From the NCBI GenBank assembly GCA_963717255.1, contig CAVQVT010000007.1, positions 248,001 through 312,000 on the forward strand: a DNA stretch of 64,000 nt, read 5' to 3'. Below are positions 32,547 through 41,149 of the stretch, piece by piece. Below the pieces are notes generated by a model. That model did not search any database, was not told where the DNA came from, and was given only the letters and a program-made list of their open reading frames with translations. Within the stretch, counting starts at the first letter, position 1, and every line of letters starts with the position of its first letter. Made by a program: the position numbers and the translations under genes. This DNA comes from CAIYQJ01 sp963717255. Lineage in GTDB: Bacteria; Chloroflexota; Limnocylindria; Limnocylindrales; CSP1-4.

Positions 32547-33695
32547 ATGCGCATCGTCGTCCTGGGCGCCGGGTTCGGCGGCCTCGAGCTCACGTCCATC
32601 CTGTCCGACGAGTTCGGGGATGCTCTCGACCTCGTCCTCATCGACCGCGGCGAGGGGTTCGTCTTCGGGTTCTCCAAGCTCGACCTGGTGTTCGGCCGGA
32701 TGGCGCCGTCGGCAGTGCTCCATCGGTACGCGGATCTCGTGAAGCCGGGCGTGCGCTTCGTGAACGCCGAGATCCGGTCGATCGAGCCGGTCGCGCGGCG
32801 CGTGGAGACCGACGCCGGGACCTTCGATGCCGACATCCTCGTGGTGGCCCTCGGTGCCGAGTACGATCCGGCGGCGACCCCGGGGCTGCTCGCGGGCGGC
32901 CACGAGTTCTACTCCGTGGCGGGCGCGACCGCCCTCCGCGAGGTGCTCGACTCCTTCGAGGGCGGCCGCGTGATCGTCGGCGTGACGTCGACCCCGTTCA
33001 AGTGCCCGCCGGCGCCGAGCGAGACCGCGCTCCTCATGCACGACCACCTCGTCGCACGCGGCCTGCGGGACAGGAGCGAGGTCTCGCTCGTCATGCCGTT
33101 CGGCGTCCCCATCCCGCCCTCACCCGACGCGTCGGGTGCCGTCCTCGCCGCGTTCGCGGAACGCGGCATCGAGTTCGTCCCGGATCGACTCGTCCTCGCC
33201 CTCGTGCCCCATCGGCAGGTCGCCCTCCTCTCCGACGGGTCCGAGCTGGCCTACGACCTCTTCCTCGGGATCCCGACGCATGTCGTCCCGGCCGTCGTGG
33301 CGTCCTCCGGCCTGGCCGAGAACGGGTGGATCCCGGTGGACTCGCTGACGCTTGAGACGCGCTTCCCCGGGGTGTACGCCGTGGGCGACGTGACGAGCGT
33401 GGGGACACCGAAGGCGGGCGTCTTCTCCGAGGGCCAGGCCCGGGTCGTGGCGGAGCGGATCGCCGCGCAGGTGCGCGGGGCCTCGCCGGCGCCGGCGACG
33501 TACGACGGCCGGGGGATCTGCTACATGGAATTCGGGGCCGGACGGGTCGCAAGGATCGACGTCACGTTCCTCAAGGGGCAGGCGCCGTTCGGTGTGTTCG
33601 GGACCCCGTCCGAGGAGAGCACCGCGGACAAGGAGCTCTTCGGGTCCAGCCGGATCGCCCGCTGGTTCGGCGGAGGTACATCGGCGGCGGGCTGA
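32547..33695 (+). CDS. FAD-dependent oxidoreductase (SQR/FCSD-like)
   Basis: A 382-aa flavoprotein of the two-dinucleotide-binding-domain family. FAD motif VVLGAGFGGLELTSIL at the N-terminus, second motif region with FKCPPAPSETALLMHD (Cys ~154), and the C-terminal YAVGDVTSVGTPKAGVFSEGQ plus GICYMEFGAG. The CPPAP and CYMEFG segments recall sulfide:quinone reductase and flavocytochrome c sulfide dehydrogenase subunits. I see no third redox cysteine, so sulfide oxidation is not established. TATGGT lies 6 nt before the ATG (leaderless). Confidence 0.75.
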   Translation: MRIVVLGAGFGGLELTSILSDEFGDALDLVLIDRGEGFVFGFSKLDLVFGRMAPSAVLHRYADLVKPGVRFVNAEIRSIEPVARRVETDAGTFDADILVVALGAEYDPAATPGLLAGGHEFYSVAGATALREVLDSFEGGRVIVGVTSTPFKCPPAPSETALLMHDHLVARGLRDRSEVSLVMPFGVPIPPSPDASGAVLAAFAERGIEFVPDRLVLALVPHRQVALLSDGSELAYDLFLGIPTHVVPAVVASSGLAENGWIPVDSLTLETRFPGVYAVGDVTSVGTPKAGVFSEGQARVVAERIAAQVRGASPAPATYDGRGICYMEFGAGRVARIDVTFLKGQAPFGVFGTPSEESTADKELFGSSRIARWFGGGTSAAG

Positions 33696-33774
33696 CGCCG
33701 CGCGCGGACACCGGCCGGGCGCCGACGGTGGCCCGAGGTCGGCCGGCCCGGGGCGGCAGCCTGCGGGCCGCAGC

Positions 33775-35139
33775 TCAGTCGAGCTCGCCGAGCGTCGGTT
33801 CGGGGCTCGGCTCGATCAGCGGCGACCGCGCCGCACGCGGCGCCATCGGCCCCCCGGCGCCGCCCGCCGGCGCCTCCATCCCGCGCAGGCCGCGCAGGGG
33901 CGAGAAGAGCGCAGGGAGGAAGGACAGCGCGCCCCCGATCGAGCCCACCAGGATCGCCGTGTGCAGGTCGAAGGCGGTCGCCAGCAGGCCGCCCGCGATC
34001 GATCCCGCCGGGATCATGAGGACCGCGATGAACTTCATCGTCGCGTTCATCCGCCCCTGGAGGTGCTCCGGGGTGATGGCCTGGCGGTAGCTCACCTGGT
34101 TGACGTTGAAGACGAGGACGGCCCAGCCGAAGAGCAGCCCCTGTGCGATGAGGAACGGGGCGGGCGCACTCGCCGGGGCGAGCGGGATGAGGAGCGTCGC
34201 CGCTCCCGCGACGAGGATCGAGAGCACGATCGCGGGCCCCAGGCCCACCCGCCGGGCCACGCGCGACGCGGTCAGCGCCCCCGCGATGAGCCCGATGTTG
34301 CCGATCCCCAGGATGAGCCCCAGCGATCCGGCCTCCAGCCCCAGCTCGCGCACGGCGTAGACCAGGAAGAGGGAGAAGACGATCTGCCCGAAGAAGTTCG
34401 CCCACGACATCGTGATCGCGATCGCCCGCAGATACGGATTCGCGAGCACGTACCGGACGCCCGCGGCGACCTCGTGTCGGAGGCCGGTGGAGGCCGCGGG
34501 ATCGGCCGCGAGGGTGGCCGGCGCGACGGGCGCCGGTTCCGGCCGCCGGATGGCCACGAGGAAGGCGCCCGAGACCACGAACGAGACCGAGTTCGCGACG
34601 ATGGCGATCGGCGCCGTCAGGACACCGATGAGCCAGCCGGCGATCGCTGGCCCGGCGGTCTGGGCCACGGAGCGCGAGGTCTCCAGCTTCCCGTTGCCGT
34701 CGAGGATCCGTTCGCGCTCCACGAGCGAGGGCAGGTACGCCTGGTAGGCGACGTCGAAGAAGACGGTGAAGACGCCGACGAGGAACGCCACGGCGTAGAG
34801 CTGCCAGATGGTGAGGACGCCGGCCACCCACGCCGCCGGGATCGTGGCGAGGAGGAGCGCGCGCGCCACGTCCGCGCCGATGAGGATCGGCCGCCGGCGG
34901 AGGCGGTCGATCCAGACGCCCGCCGGCAGCGCAAAGAAGAGGAACGGCAGGAACTCCATCGTCGAGAGGAGGGCCACCTCGGCGGGGGACGAGTCGAGGA
35001 AGCTGATCGCGACGAGCGGGAGCGCGAGGATGCTGACCTGGCTGCCGAACTGGCTGACGGTCTGGGCGGTCCAGAACCGGAGGAAGTCCGGGTGCCGGAA
35101 GAGGCTCTGACCCGGGCCTGGATCCCCCGCCGCCGTCAT
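33775..35139 (-). CDS. MFS transporter
   Basis: A 454-aa major facilitator, twelve predicted membrane segments, of the MFS_3/enterobactin-exporter-like group: FRHPDFLRFWTAQTVSQFGS at the start, the loop-2 motif LPAGVWIDRLRRRPILIGAD, and VSYRQAITPEHLQGRMNATM, which is characteristic. Drug or metabolite efflux is likely; substrate unknown. It follows the paralogue at 35147 by 7 nt, a tandem duplication, and the two are one operon. Confidence 0.9.
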   Translation of the reverse strand: MTAAGDPGPGQSLFRHPDFLRFWTAQTVSQFGSQVSILALPLVAISFLDSSPAEVALLSTMEFLPFLFFALPAGVWIDRLRRRPILIGADVARALLLATIPAAWVAGVLTIWQLYAVAFLVGVFTVFFDVAYQAYLPSLVERERILDGNGKLETSRSVAQTAGPAIAGWLIGVLTAPIAIVANSVSFVVSGAFLVAIRRPEPAPVAPATLAADPAASTGLRHEVAAGVRYVLANPYLRAIAITMSWANFFGQIVFSLFLVYAVRELGLEAGSLGLILGIGNIGLIAGALTASRVARRVGLGPAIVLSILVAGAATLLIPLAPASAPAPFLIAQGLLFGWAVLVFNVNQVSYRQAITPEHLQGRMNATMKFIAVLMIPAGSIAGGLLATAFDLHTAILVGSIGGALSFLPALFSPLRGLRGMEAPAGGAGGPMAPRAARSPLIEPSPEPTLGELD

Positions 35140-35146
35140 GCTCCGA

Positions 35147-36667
35147 TCACGTGCCCGCCGGCCCGTCCGCGTCCGCGTGGCCCGCCCTGGGCTCGTCCGT
35201 GCCGGGATCGCCCGTCTCCACGCCGGGTGACGGCAGCGGACCCATCCCGGCGATCGCGCCGGGCAGGGTGTCCTCCGCCTCCATCGCGGCGACGATCGCC
35301 TCCTCGGCGGTCGGCTCCTCCGGTTGCGCGACGGCGGCCGCTCCGGCCTCGGCCGGCGCGCGCCCCACCACACCTCCCGCCACACGCGCCGCCTCGTCGT
35401 CCGCGTACTCCTCCGGGCTCGACGGGATGGCCCGGAGGCTCCGGACCGGGGTGAGGACGAGCGGCAGGATCGCGAACAGCCCGCCGATCGCGCCGATCCA
35501 GATCGTGGGGAGCAGCCCGATCCACGTCCCCAGGGCACCGCCGACGAGGGAACCGATCGGGATCGTCCCCCAGACGATGAACCGCATCGTCGCGTTCATC
35601 CGGCCCTGCATCCGCTCCGGCGTGATCGCCTGCCGGAAGCTCACCTGGTTCACGTTGTACACGACCATCCCGAAGCCCACCAGGACGCCCTGCGCGATGA
35701 GGAGCGGCGCCGCGGTCTCCGGTGTCGCGAGCGGGACGAGGAGCACGGGCACGGAGCTGATCGTGGCACCCGCGATGATCGCGGCGCCCAGGCCGATCCG
35801 CCGCTCCAGCCGCGTCGCGCCGAGGGCGCCCGCGAGGAACCCGATGTTCCCGATCGCGAAGATCACGCCGATGACGCCCGCACTCATGCCCAGGTCCCGG
35901 ACGATGTAGACGAGCAGGAGCGCGAAGACGAGCTGGTTGAAGAAGTTCGACATCCCGGTCGAGAGCGCGATCCACCGCAGGTAGCGATGACCGACGACGT
36001 ATCGCAGGCCCTGCGCGATGTCCTCGCGCATCCCGGGGCGCTCTCCGCCCGCGGCGACGTCCGGGTGAACGGGCTCGGGCTCGTGTCGCCGGATGAGGAA
36101 GATGAACAGTGCGGATCCGACGTAGCTGATCGCGTCGACGAGGATCGCGAGGGGCGCCTTGAGCCACTCGATGAGGACGCCGGCGATCGACGGTCCGACC
36201 AGCGCGGCGCCCGATCGGCTGATCTCCAGCTTCGCGTTCCCTTCGACCAGGTCCTCCCGGTCCACGAGCGACGGCAGGTAGCTCTGGTACGCGACGTCGA
36301 AGAAGACCGTGAGGGAGCCGACGGCGAACGCGACGACGTACAGCTGCCAGGTGGTGAGCACGCCGGCGACGTAGGCGACCGGGATCGACGCGAGCATGGC
36401 CGCCCGCCCGAGGTCGCCGGCGATGAGGATCGGCCGGCGACGGAGACGGTCGACCCAGACGCCCGCCGGCAGCCCGAGGAGGATGAACGGGAGGAAGGCG
36501 ACCGTGCCGAGGAGAGCCACCTCGAACGGGGTCGCCTCGAGGACGACGATGGCCGCGAGCGGGAGCGCCAGCTGGGTGACCTGCGTGCCGACCTGGCTGA
36601 CGGACTCGGCGGTCCACAGCTTGAGGAAGTCGGGGTGGCGCCAGAGGCTCCGGCGCGTCTCGGTCAC
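35147..36667 (-). CDS. MFS transporter (paralogue)
   Basis: A 506-aa MFS_3-type exporter, clearly paralogous to the downstream one: WRHPDFLKLWTAESVSQVGT, GLPAGVWVDRLRRRPILIAGD and VSFRQAITPERMQGRMNATM align position for position. It differs by a ~90-residue acidic, disordered C-terminal cytosolic tail. The GTG start follows GGAG. It diverges from ftcD. Confidence 0.9.
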   Translation of the reverse strand: MTETRRSLWRHPDFLKLWTAESVSQVGTQVTQLALPLAAIVVLEATPFEVALLGTVAFLPFILLGLPAGVWVDRLRRRPILIAGDLGRAAMLASIPVAYVAGVLTTWQLYVVAFAVGSLTVFFDVAYQSYLPSLVDREDLVEGNAKLEISRSGAALVGPSIAGVLIEWLKAPLAILVDAISYVGSALFIFLIRRHEPEPVHPDVAAGGERPGMREDIAQGLRYVVGHRYLRWIALSTGMSNFFNQLVFALLLVYIVRDLGMSAGVIGVIFAIGNIGFLAGALGATRLERRIGLGAAIIAGATISSVPVLLVPLATPETAAPLLIAQGVLVGFGMVVYNVNQVSFRQAITPERMQGRMNATMRFIVWGTIPIGSLVGGALGTWIGLLPTIWIGAIGGLFAILPLVLTPVRSLRAIPSSPEEYADDEAARVAGGVVGRAPAEAGAAAVAQPEEPTAEEAIVAAMEAEDTLPGAIAGMGPLPSPGVETGDPGTDEPRAGHADADGPAGT

Positions 36668-36828
36668 GGAGGCTCTCCTGCGGGTGGCGGGCGGACGAAC
36701 CCCGGCCGAGGATACCGTGCGGCCCGCGCCCCCGCGCCTCCGCGCCGGCCGCCCCCGCGCCCCGTGAGCCGCGGGGAGCGCCCCGGGAGAGCCTCGCCGC
36801 CGCGGCCCCGGCGTGCCATCATCCGCGC

Positions 36829-37890
36829 GTGCCCCACCTCGTCGAATCGGTCCCGAACTTCAGCGAGGGCACGCGTCTCGACGTCGTCGACGCGCTTGCC
36901 GCCGCGGTCACCGGCACGCCCGGCGCCCACCTCTTCGACCGGACCAGCGACGCGAGCCACGACCGCAGCGTCCTGACGCTCGCCGGCGAGGCCACGGCGG
37001 TGCAGGCCGCCCTCGAGGCCGCGATCGCCGTCGCGATCGAGCGGATCGACATGAACGTCCAGCACGGCGAGCACCCGCGGATCGGCGCGGTGGACGTCGT
37101 GCCGTTCGTGCCGCTCGGCACGACCACGATGGCCGAGGCGGTCGCCCTCGCCCGCGGGTTCGGGGAGCGGGTCGCGACGCGGTTCGACCTGCCCGTCTAC
37201 CTGTACGCCGAGGCGGCCGCGCGCCCGGACCGTGTCCGGCTCGCGGACGTGCGCCGCGGCGAGTACGAGGGGCTGCGCGAGGCGATCGTCGCGGACCCCG
37301 ACCGCGCGCCCGACTTCGGCCCGCGGCGGCTCCATCCCACGGCCGGCGCGGTGGCGGTGGGGGCGCGGCCGTTCCTCGTCGCGTGGAACGCCAACCTCGC
37401 CACGACGGACCTCGACCTGGCGAAGTCGATCGCGGCCCACCTCCGCGAGTCGAGCGGCGGGCTGCCGAAGGTCCAGGCGCGGGGGTTCCGGGTGGACGAC
37501 CCCGACTGCGCGCAGGTCTCGATGAACCTCCTCGACGTGGGCGTGACGCCGATGTGGCGGGTCTACGAGGTGGTCCGCGACGAGGCCGCCGCCGTCGGCG
37601 TGGACGTCCTCGAGTCCGAGCTGATCGGGCTCGCGCCGCTCCGGGCGTTCACGGACGTCGCGGACCACGCGGGGATCCCCGCGGACCTTCCGGTGGAGGA
37701 GCGGCTCCGCGCCGCCGGAGCGTGGATGCGCCTCCGGGGGGCGGACCCGTCGATGGCGCTCGAGCTGCGGCTCGCGGCCGCCGGGGCCGTGCGGCCGGAC
37801 GCCGGCGCGGCCGGGGCCGGCGGTGATGCGGGCGACGCGGGCGGCGCGGGCGGCGTGGCCACGGCCGACGCCGAAGGAGGCGCCCGGTGA
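36829..37890 (+). CDS. ftcD: Glutamate formiminotransferase
   Basis: Transfers the formimino group of N-formimino-L-glutamate to tetrahydrofolate, releasing glutamate. 353 aa, single-function (no cyclodeaminase domain). Motifs: VESVPNFSEGTRLDVVDAL, SDASHDRSVLTLAG, and HGEHPRIGAVDVVPFVPL (catalytic His in this stretch). The last ~40 residues are a Gly/Ala/Asp low-complexity tail. The partner cyclodeaminase is probably the FchA-family gene at 6808. GTG start 6 nt after CATCAT (36817-36822), leaderless. Stop overlaps hutI start (GTGA). Confidence 0.92.
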   Translation: MPHLVESVPNFSEGTRLDVVDALAAAVTGTPGAHLFDRTSDASHDRSVLTLAGEATAVQAALEAAIAVAIERIDMNVQHGEHPRIGAVDVVPFVPLGTTTMAEAVALARGFGERVATRFDLPVYLYAEAAARPDRVRLADVRRGEYEGLREAIVADPDRAPDFGPRRLHPTAGAVAVGARPFLVAWNANLATTDLDLAKSIAAHLRESSGGLPKVQARGFRVDDPDCAQVSMNLLDVGVTPMWRVYEVVRDEAAAVGVDVLESELIGLAPLRAFTDVADHAGIPADLPVEERLRAAGAWMRLRGADPSMALELRLAAAGAVRPDAGAAGAGGDAGDAGGAGGVATADAEGGAR

Positions 37891-39254
37891 CCCTCCGCGT
37901 CATCCACGGCGGACGCGGCTCGGCCGACCTCATGCCCGGCCTCCTCGTGACCGGCGCGTCCGAGGTCGTCACGATGGCCGGCGGGATCCGGATGGGCGCA
38001 GACCAGGACGACCCCGGTGTCCTCCGGGCCGCGGACGCCGGTGGGATCGATTCGCCCGAGGCGCCCGTCGTCGCCTGCTGGGAGGGCCGGGTCGTCGCGG
38101 TCGGACCGCGCGAGGGCGTCGTGGCGTCCCTCGCCGCGGAGGGCCTGCCCGCCAGCCGGTTCGCCCGCCTGGATGCCGACGGCGGGACCGTCACGCCCGG
38201 GCTCGTCGATCCCCACACGCACCTGCTCTTCGCGGGCACCCGCGAGGGCGAGCTACGCCTGCGCCAGCGCGGGGCCGGCTACCTGGATATCCTCGCCGCC
38301 GGCGGCGGCATCCTCTCCACGGTCGCCGCCACCCGCGCCGCCACCGAAGACGAGCTCCTCGCGCACGGCCGGCGCTGGCTCGACGAGATGCTCGCCCACG
38401 GCGTCACCACGGTCGAGGCCAAGTCGGGCTACGGACTGGACCCCGCCACCGAGCTGCGCCTGCTCCACGTCGCCGGGCTGCTCGCCGAAGAGGGACCGGT
38501 GGACGTCGTCCCGACGTATCTCGGCGCGCACGCGGTCCCGCCGGAGTTCCGGTCGCAGCCCGACGCGGCGGACGCCTACGTCCGGTCGCTGATCCACGAC
38601 CAGCTCCCTCTCGTCGCCGCGCAGGGGATCGCCCGCTTCTGCGACGTCTTCTGCGAGGAGGGGGTCTTCTCGGTCGCCCAGTCTCGGATGGTGCTGGAGT
38701 CGGCCCGCGCCGTCGGGCTGGACCTGCGCCTCCACGCGGACGAGATCGCGCCATCCGGGGGCGCCGAGCTCGCGGCCGAGCTCGGCGTCGTGAGCGCGGA
38801 CCACCTGGCGGCGCCGTCGGAGGCGGGCATCGACGCGCTCGCTCGGACCGCGGAGATGGGCCGCCCGGTCGTGGCCACGCTCCTGCCGGCGACCACCTGG
38901 TTCCTCATGACCCATCACTACGCGCCGGCGCGCAGGCTCATCGAGCGGGGTGTCCCGGTCGCCCTGGCGTCCGACTTCAACCCGGGTACGTCTCCGACGC
39001 CCAACCTGGCGCTCGTCCTGACGGTCGCCTGCCTGGAGCTGGGCCTCACCCCGTCCGAGGCGCTCGCCGGCGTGACCGTGAACGCGGCGCACGCCCTGGG
39101 CCTCGGCGACGAGATCGGGTCGCTGGAGCCGGAGCGGCTGGCCGACCTGGTGATCTGGCGGGTCCCCACCCACCTCCAGATCCCCTACTACCCAGGGGCG
39201 AACCTGGTCCGCTCGGTCGTGAAGCGCGGACAGGTCATCCTCGAGCGCGGGTAG
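37887..39254 (+). CDS. hutI: Imidazolonepropionase
   Basis: Third step of histidine degradation, ring opening of 4-imidazolone-5-propionate to formiminoglutamate. 455 aa, slightly long. Amidohydrolase metal site: DPHTHLLFAGTREGE (HxH), LHADEIAPSGG, VSADHLAAPSE, and the Asp in ALASDFNPGTSPT. The substrate motif VEAKSGYGL is intact. Overlaps ftcD by 4 nt, so FtcD and HutI are made together, channeling formiminoglutamate straight to the folate pool. No HutG/HutF is needed with this route. Confidence 0.95.
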   Translation: MTLRVIHGGRGSADLMPGLLVTGASEVVTMAGGIRMGADQDDPGVLRAADAGGIDSPEAPVVACWEGRVVAVGPREGVVASLAAEGLPASRFARLDADGGTVTPGLVDPHTHLLFAGTREGELRLRQRGAGYLDILAAGGGILSTVAATRAATEDELLAHGRRWLDEMLAHGVTTVEAKSGYGLDPATELRLLHVAGLLAEEGPVDVVPTYLGAHAVPPEFRSQPDAADAYVRSLIHDQLPLVAAQGIARFCDVFCEEGVFSVAQSRMVLESARAVGLDLRLHADEIAPSGGAELAAELGVVSADHLAAPSEAGIDALARTAEMGRPVVATLLPATTWFLMTHHYAPARRLIERGVPVALASDFNPGTSPTPNLALVLTVACLELGLTPSEALAGVTVNAAHALGLGDEIGSLEPERLADLVIWRVPTHLQIPYYPGANLVRSVVKRGQVILERG

Positions 39255-39260
39255 CCGCGG

Positions 39261-39944
39261 TCAGACCCTGCCGCGTGACTCCAGCAGCACCGTGGTCACC
39301 TCGTCCGGCAGCGAGGAGATCGAGAGTGACAGCTTCGGCTGCGGCGCGGTCGGCTCGCCCGCTCCCATCTCGTGGAAGAACCGCGCCAACGCCTCGGCGC
39401 ACACGCCGTCCTCGCAGACGGGCATCGGGACCGCGATCTTCACGTCCAGCTGTGCGATGACCTCCGCCGCCTTCGCCGCCGACAGGGCGCCCCCGACCGG
39501 GACGCACGCGATGTCCACGTCGCCGATCTCGCCCAGCTTCTCGTCCGAGAGCGTGTGCCCGATGTCGCCGAGGTGGATCGTGTGGAGGCCGTCGATCTCG
39601 TAGACGAAGGCGATGTTCCGCCCACGCTCTGCGCCGCGCTTGTCGTCCCGCGCCGTGCGCACCCCGGTGAGGAGGACGTGACGCACCTCGTACTCGCCCG
39701 GCCCGTCCAGGACGAACGCCTGGTCCAGGCTGCCCGGGAGCACGGTCGCGCCGTCGTTCGCCGTGCGCGGATGCGCGCCTCTGGCCCGCGGGAGCGGCGA
39801 GTCGTCCGGGTGGCTGTACGTGACGATGTCGCCGGTGATCCCGCGGCCGGTGGGGCCCACGACCGACGGATATGCGTCCGCGACGACGACGACGTCCTTG
39901 CCGCGGAGCCGCACGCAGCTGCGGCCGTACCAGGTGATCTCCAT
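39261..39944 (-). CDS. MBL-fold protein with an altered metal motif
   Basis: A 227-aa metallo-beta-lactamase-fold protein of the UPF0173/YtkL-like kind: MEITWYGRSCVRLRGKD, VLDGPGEYEVRHVLLTG, and IHLGDIGHTLSDEKLGEIGDVDIACVPVG-type segments. The usual THxHxDH metal motif reads TYSHPDD, as if two residues were lost and the last His replaced, so normal di-metal hydrolase activity is doubtful. CAGAAT (39958-39953) lies 8 nt before the ATG, leaderless. Convergent with hutI, 6 nt apart. Confidence 0.7.
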   Translation of the reverse strand: MEITWYGRSCVRLRGKDVVVVADAYPSVVGPTGRGITGDIVTYSHPDDSPLPRARGAHPRTANDGATVLPGSLDQAFVLDGPGEYEVRHVLLTGVRTARDDKRGAERGRNIAFVYEIDGLHTIHLGDIGHTLSDEKLGEIGDVDIACVPVGGALSAAKAAEVIAQLDVKIAVPMPVCEDGVCAEALARFFHEMGAGEPTAPQPKLSLSISSLPDEVTTVLLESRGRV

Positions 39945-39999
39945 GGCCCGGGATTCTGACACAGGGACGAGGGCGGGCGGCGGCCGGGTCGGCGGCCCG

Positions 40000-40160
40000 G
40001 AAAAGGGAAGACCGGAGACGCCTGCCCATTCGGCGCCTCCGGTCTGAGGGAGGGAGGATGGAACTGGAGGGTTCGAGGTTTCCGAGAGAGGGTACCCTTC
40101 AGGTCCGACTCGAACGGTAGACCTCGCGGATTCAGGCACAACCCGCGAGACGGTTAAGAA
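40000..40160 (-). ncRNA. Candidate structured RNA
   Basis: The non-coding stretch 39945-40212 has, on the minus strand, a series of perfect short stems: CTCGCGG/CCGCGAG (40149-40143 with 40129-40123), GTTCGAG/CTCGAAC (40115-40109 with 40077-40071), then a terminator-like hairpin with a T-rich tail (40044-40001). Base composition is less GC-rich than its surroundings. It could be a stand-alone small RNA or a leader for the MBL gene, but that gene has its own -10 box. I could not match it to a known family (not SRP RNA, tmRNA or a tRNA). The 5' end is a guess. Confidence 0.45.
40001..40044 (-). terminator. Intrinsic terminator, minus strand
   Basis: A 13-position stem with one mismatch (40010-40022 with 40032-40044), 9-nt loop, followed on the minus strand by TTCCCTTTT (40009-40001). 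It ends the candidate RNA or the 40213-40980 transcript. Confidence 0.65.
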
Positions 40161-40212
40161 ACGGACACGTCGCGGCACCTCGGGCCACCCGGTCGCCGCG
40201 CACGCTCCGGCC

Positions 40213-40980
40213 CTAGACGACCCGGCGTGGACATCCCCGCAGGCGCAGCAGGCCGCGGCCGACGAGGACGAGCCACGCGATCGTGAGCAGCGATGCGCCG
40301 ATGGCGAGGGGGCTGACGGTGCCGGTCACCGCGGTCTCCACGACCGACGCGACGCCCGCGATCCCCGTGGCCACGCCCGCGAGAGCCGGCGCCCGCCCGA
40401 ACCGTGGTGTGCCGCCCGCCACGCCCGGCGCCCGCCCGGGCAGACCCCGCAGCATGACCAGGCCGGTGACGAGGATGCCCACCGAGAGGGTCAGGATGCT
40501 GTCGACCGCCTGGAGCGGGGAGCCGAGGACGGCCGATGGGTAGCCCGCGGCGGCCAGGAGCACGGCGCGCTGGTCGCCCGTCGTCGCCGCCGCGTACTGC
40601 CGGCCAAGCTCGATCAGGGAGACGTAGGCCGGCCAGGTCACGGCGAGGTCGAGCGCGACGAAGAGGAGCGTGAACGACGTCGCGATGAGCATCGCCGGCT
40701 GGTCCGTCCGCCTGAGCGCCACGTACAGGGCGATCGCGACCGGGACGAGCAGGAGGTCCGTGACCACGGAGAGCGCCACGATCGCCCACCACGTGCCCCC
40801 CGCCGCCGCGTGATAGGCGAGCCGGGCCTCCGCGCCGTTGGGAGGTGCGCCGACCGCCGCGAACAGCGGGATCGTCGCGAGGTAGCCCGCGGCCACCAGC
40901 AGCGCGGCTGCCCCGCCCACCGGGAGGATCCAGGCCGGATCTGACGCGCCGATCGACGCCGTTCGGCTCTCCTCGTGCAT
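40213..40980 (-). CDS. DUF4386-like membrane protein
   Basis: A 255-aa protein with about seven hydrophobic helices: WILPVGGAAALLVAAGYLAT, WWAIVALSVVTDLLLVPVAI, MLIATSFTLLFVALDLAVTW and others. Layout and LDLAVTWPAYVSLIELGRQY resemble the DUF4386 family, whose function is unknown. The next ORF starts on the opposite strand at 41150. A TAG stop precedes the candidate RNA by about 50 nt. Confidence 0.6.
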   Translation of the reverse strand: MHEESRTASIGASDPAWILPVGGAAALLVAAGYLATIPLFAAVGAPPNGAEARLAYHAAAGGTWWAIVALSVVTDLLLVPVAIALYVALRRTDQPAMLIATSFTLLFVALDLAVTWPAYVSLIELGRQYAAATTGDQRAVLLAAAGYPSAVLGSPLQAVDSILTLSVGILVTGLVMLRGLPGRAPGVAGGTPRFGRAPALAGVATGIAGVASVVETAVTGTVSPLAIGASLLTIAWLVLVGRGLLRLRGCPRRVV

Positions 40981-41149
40981 GGATCTGACCCCCCGCTCGT
41001 CCAGGACGTCCGCTCGTCCGCCCGGAGAGCGTGCCCGGGACGTCGGGCCTTCACAACCCGGGCAGCAGGTGTCGCGGCGGTGGTGCTACCCCCTGCCGCG
41101 CCGCACCCCACCGACAGCTCATTCGGGCGTCCTCGACTACCCTGTCGCC

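Noticed and set aside
40071..40150. tRNA gene suggested by a GTTCGAGTC T-arm-like stretch
   Set aside because: No matching acceptor stem, D-arm or 5-bp/7-nt anticodon arm; the T-arm stem pairs over only three positions.
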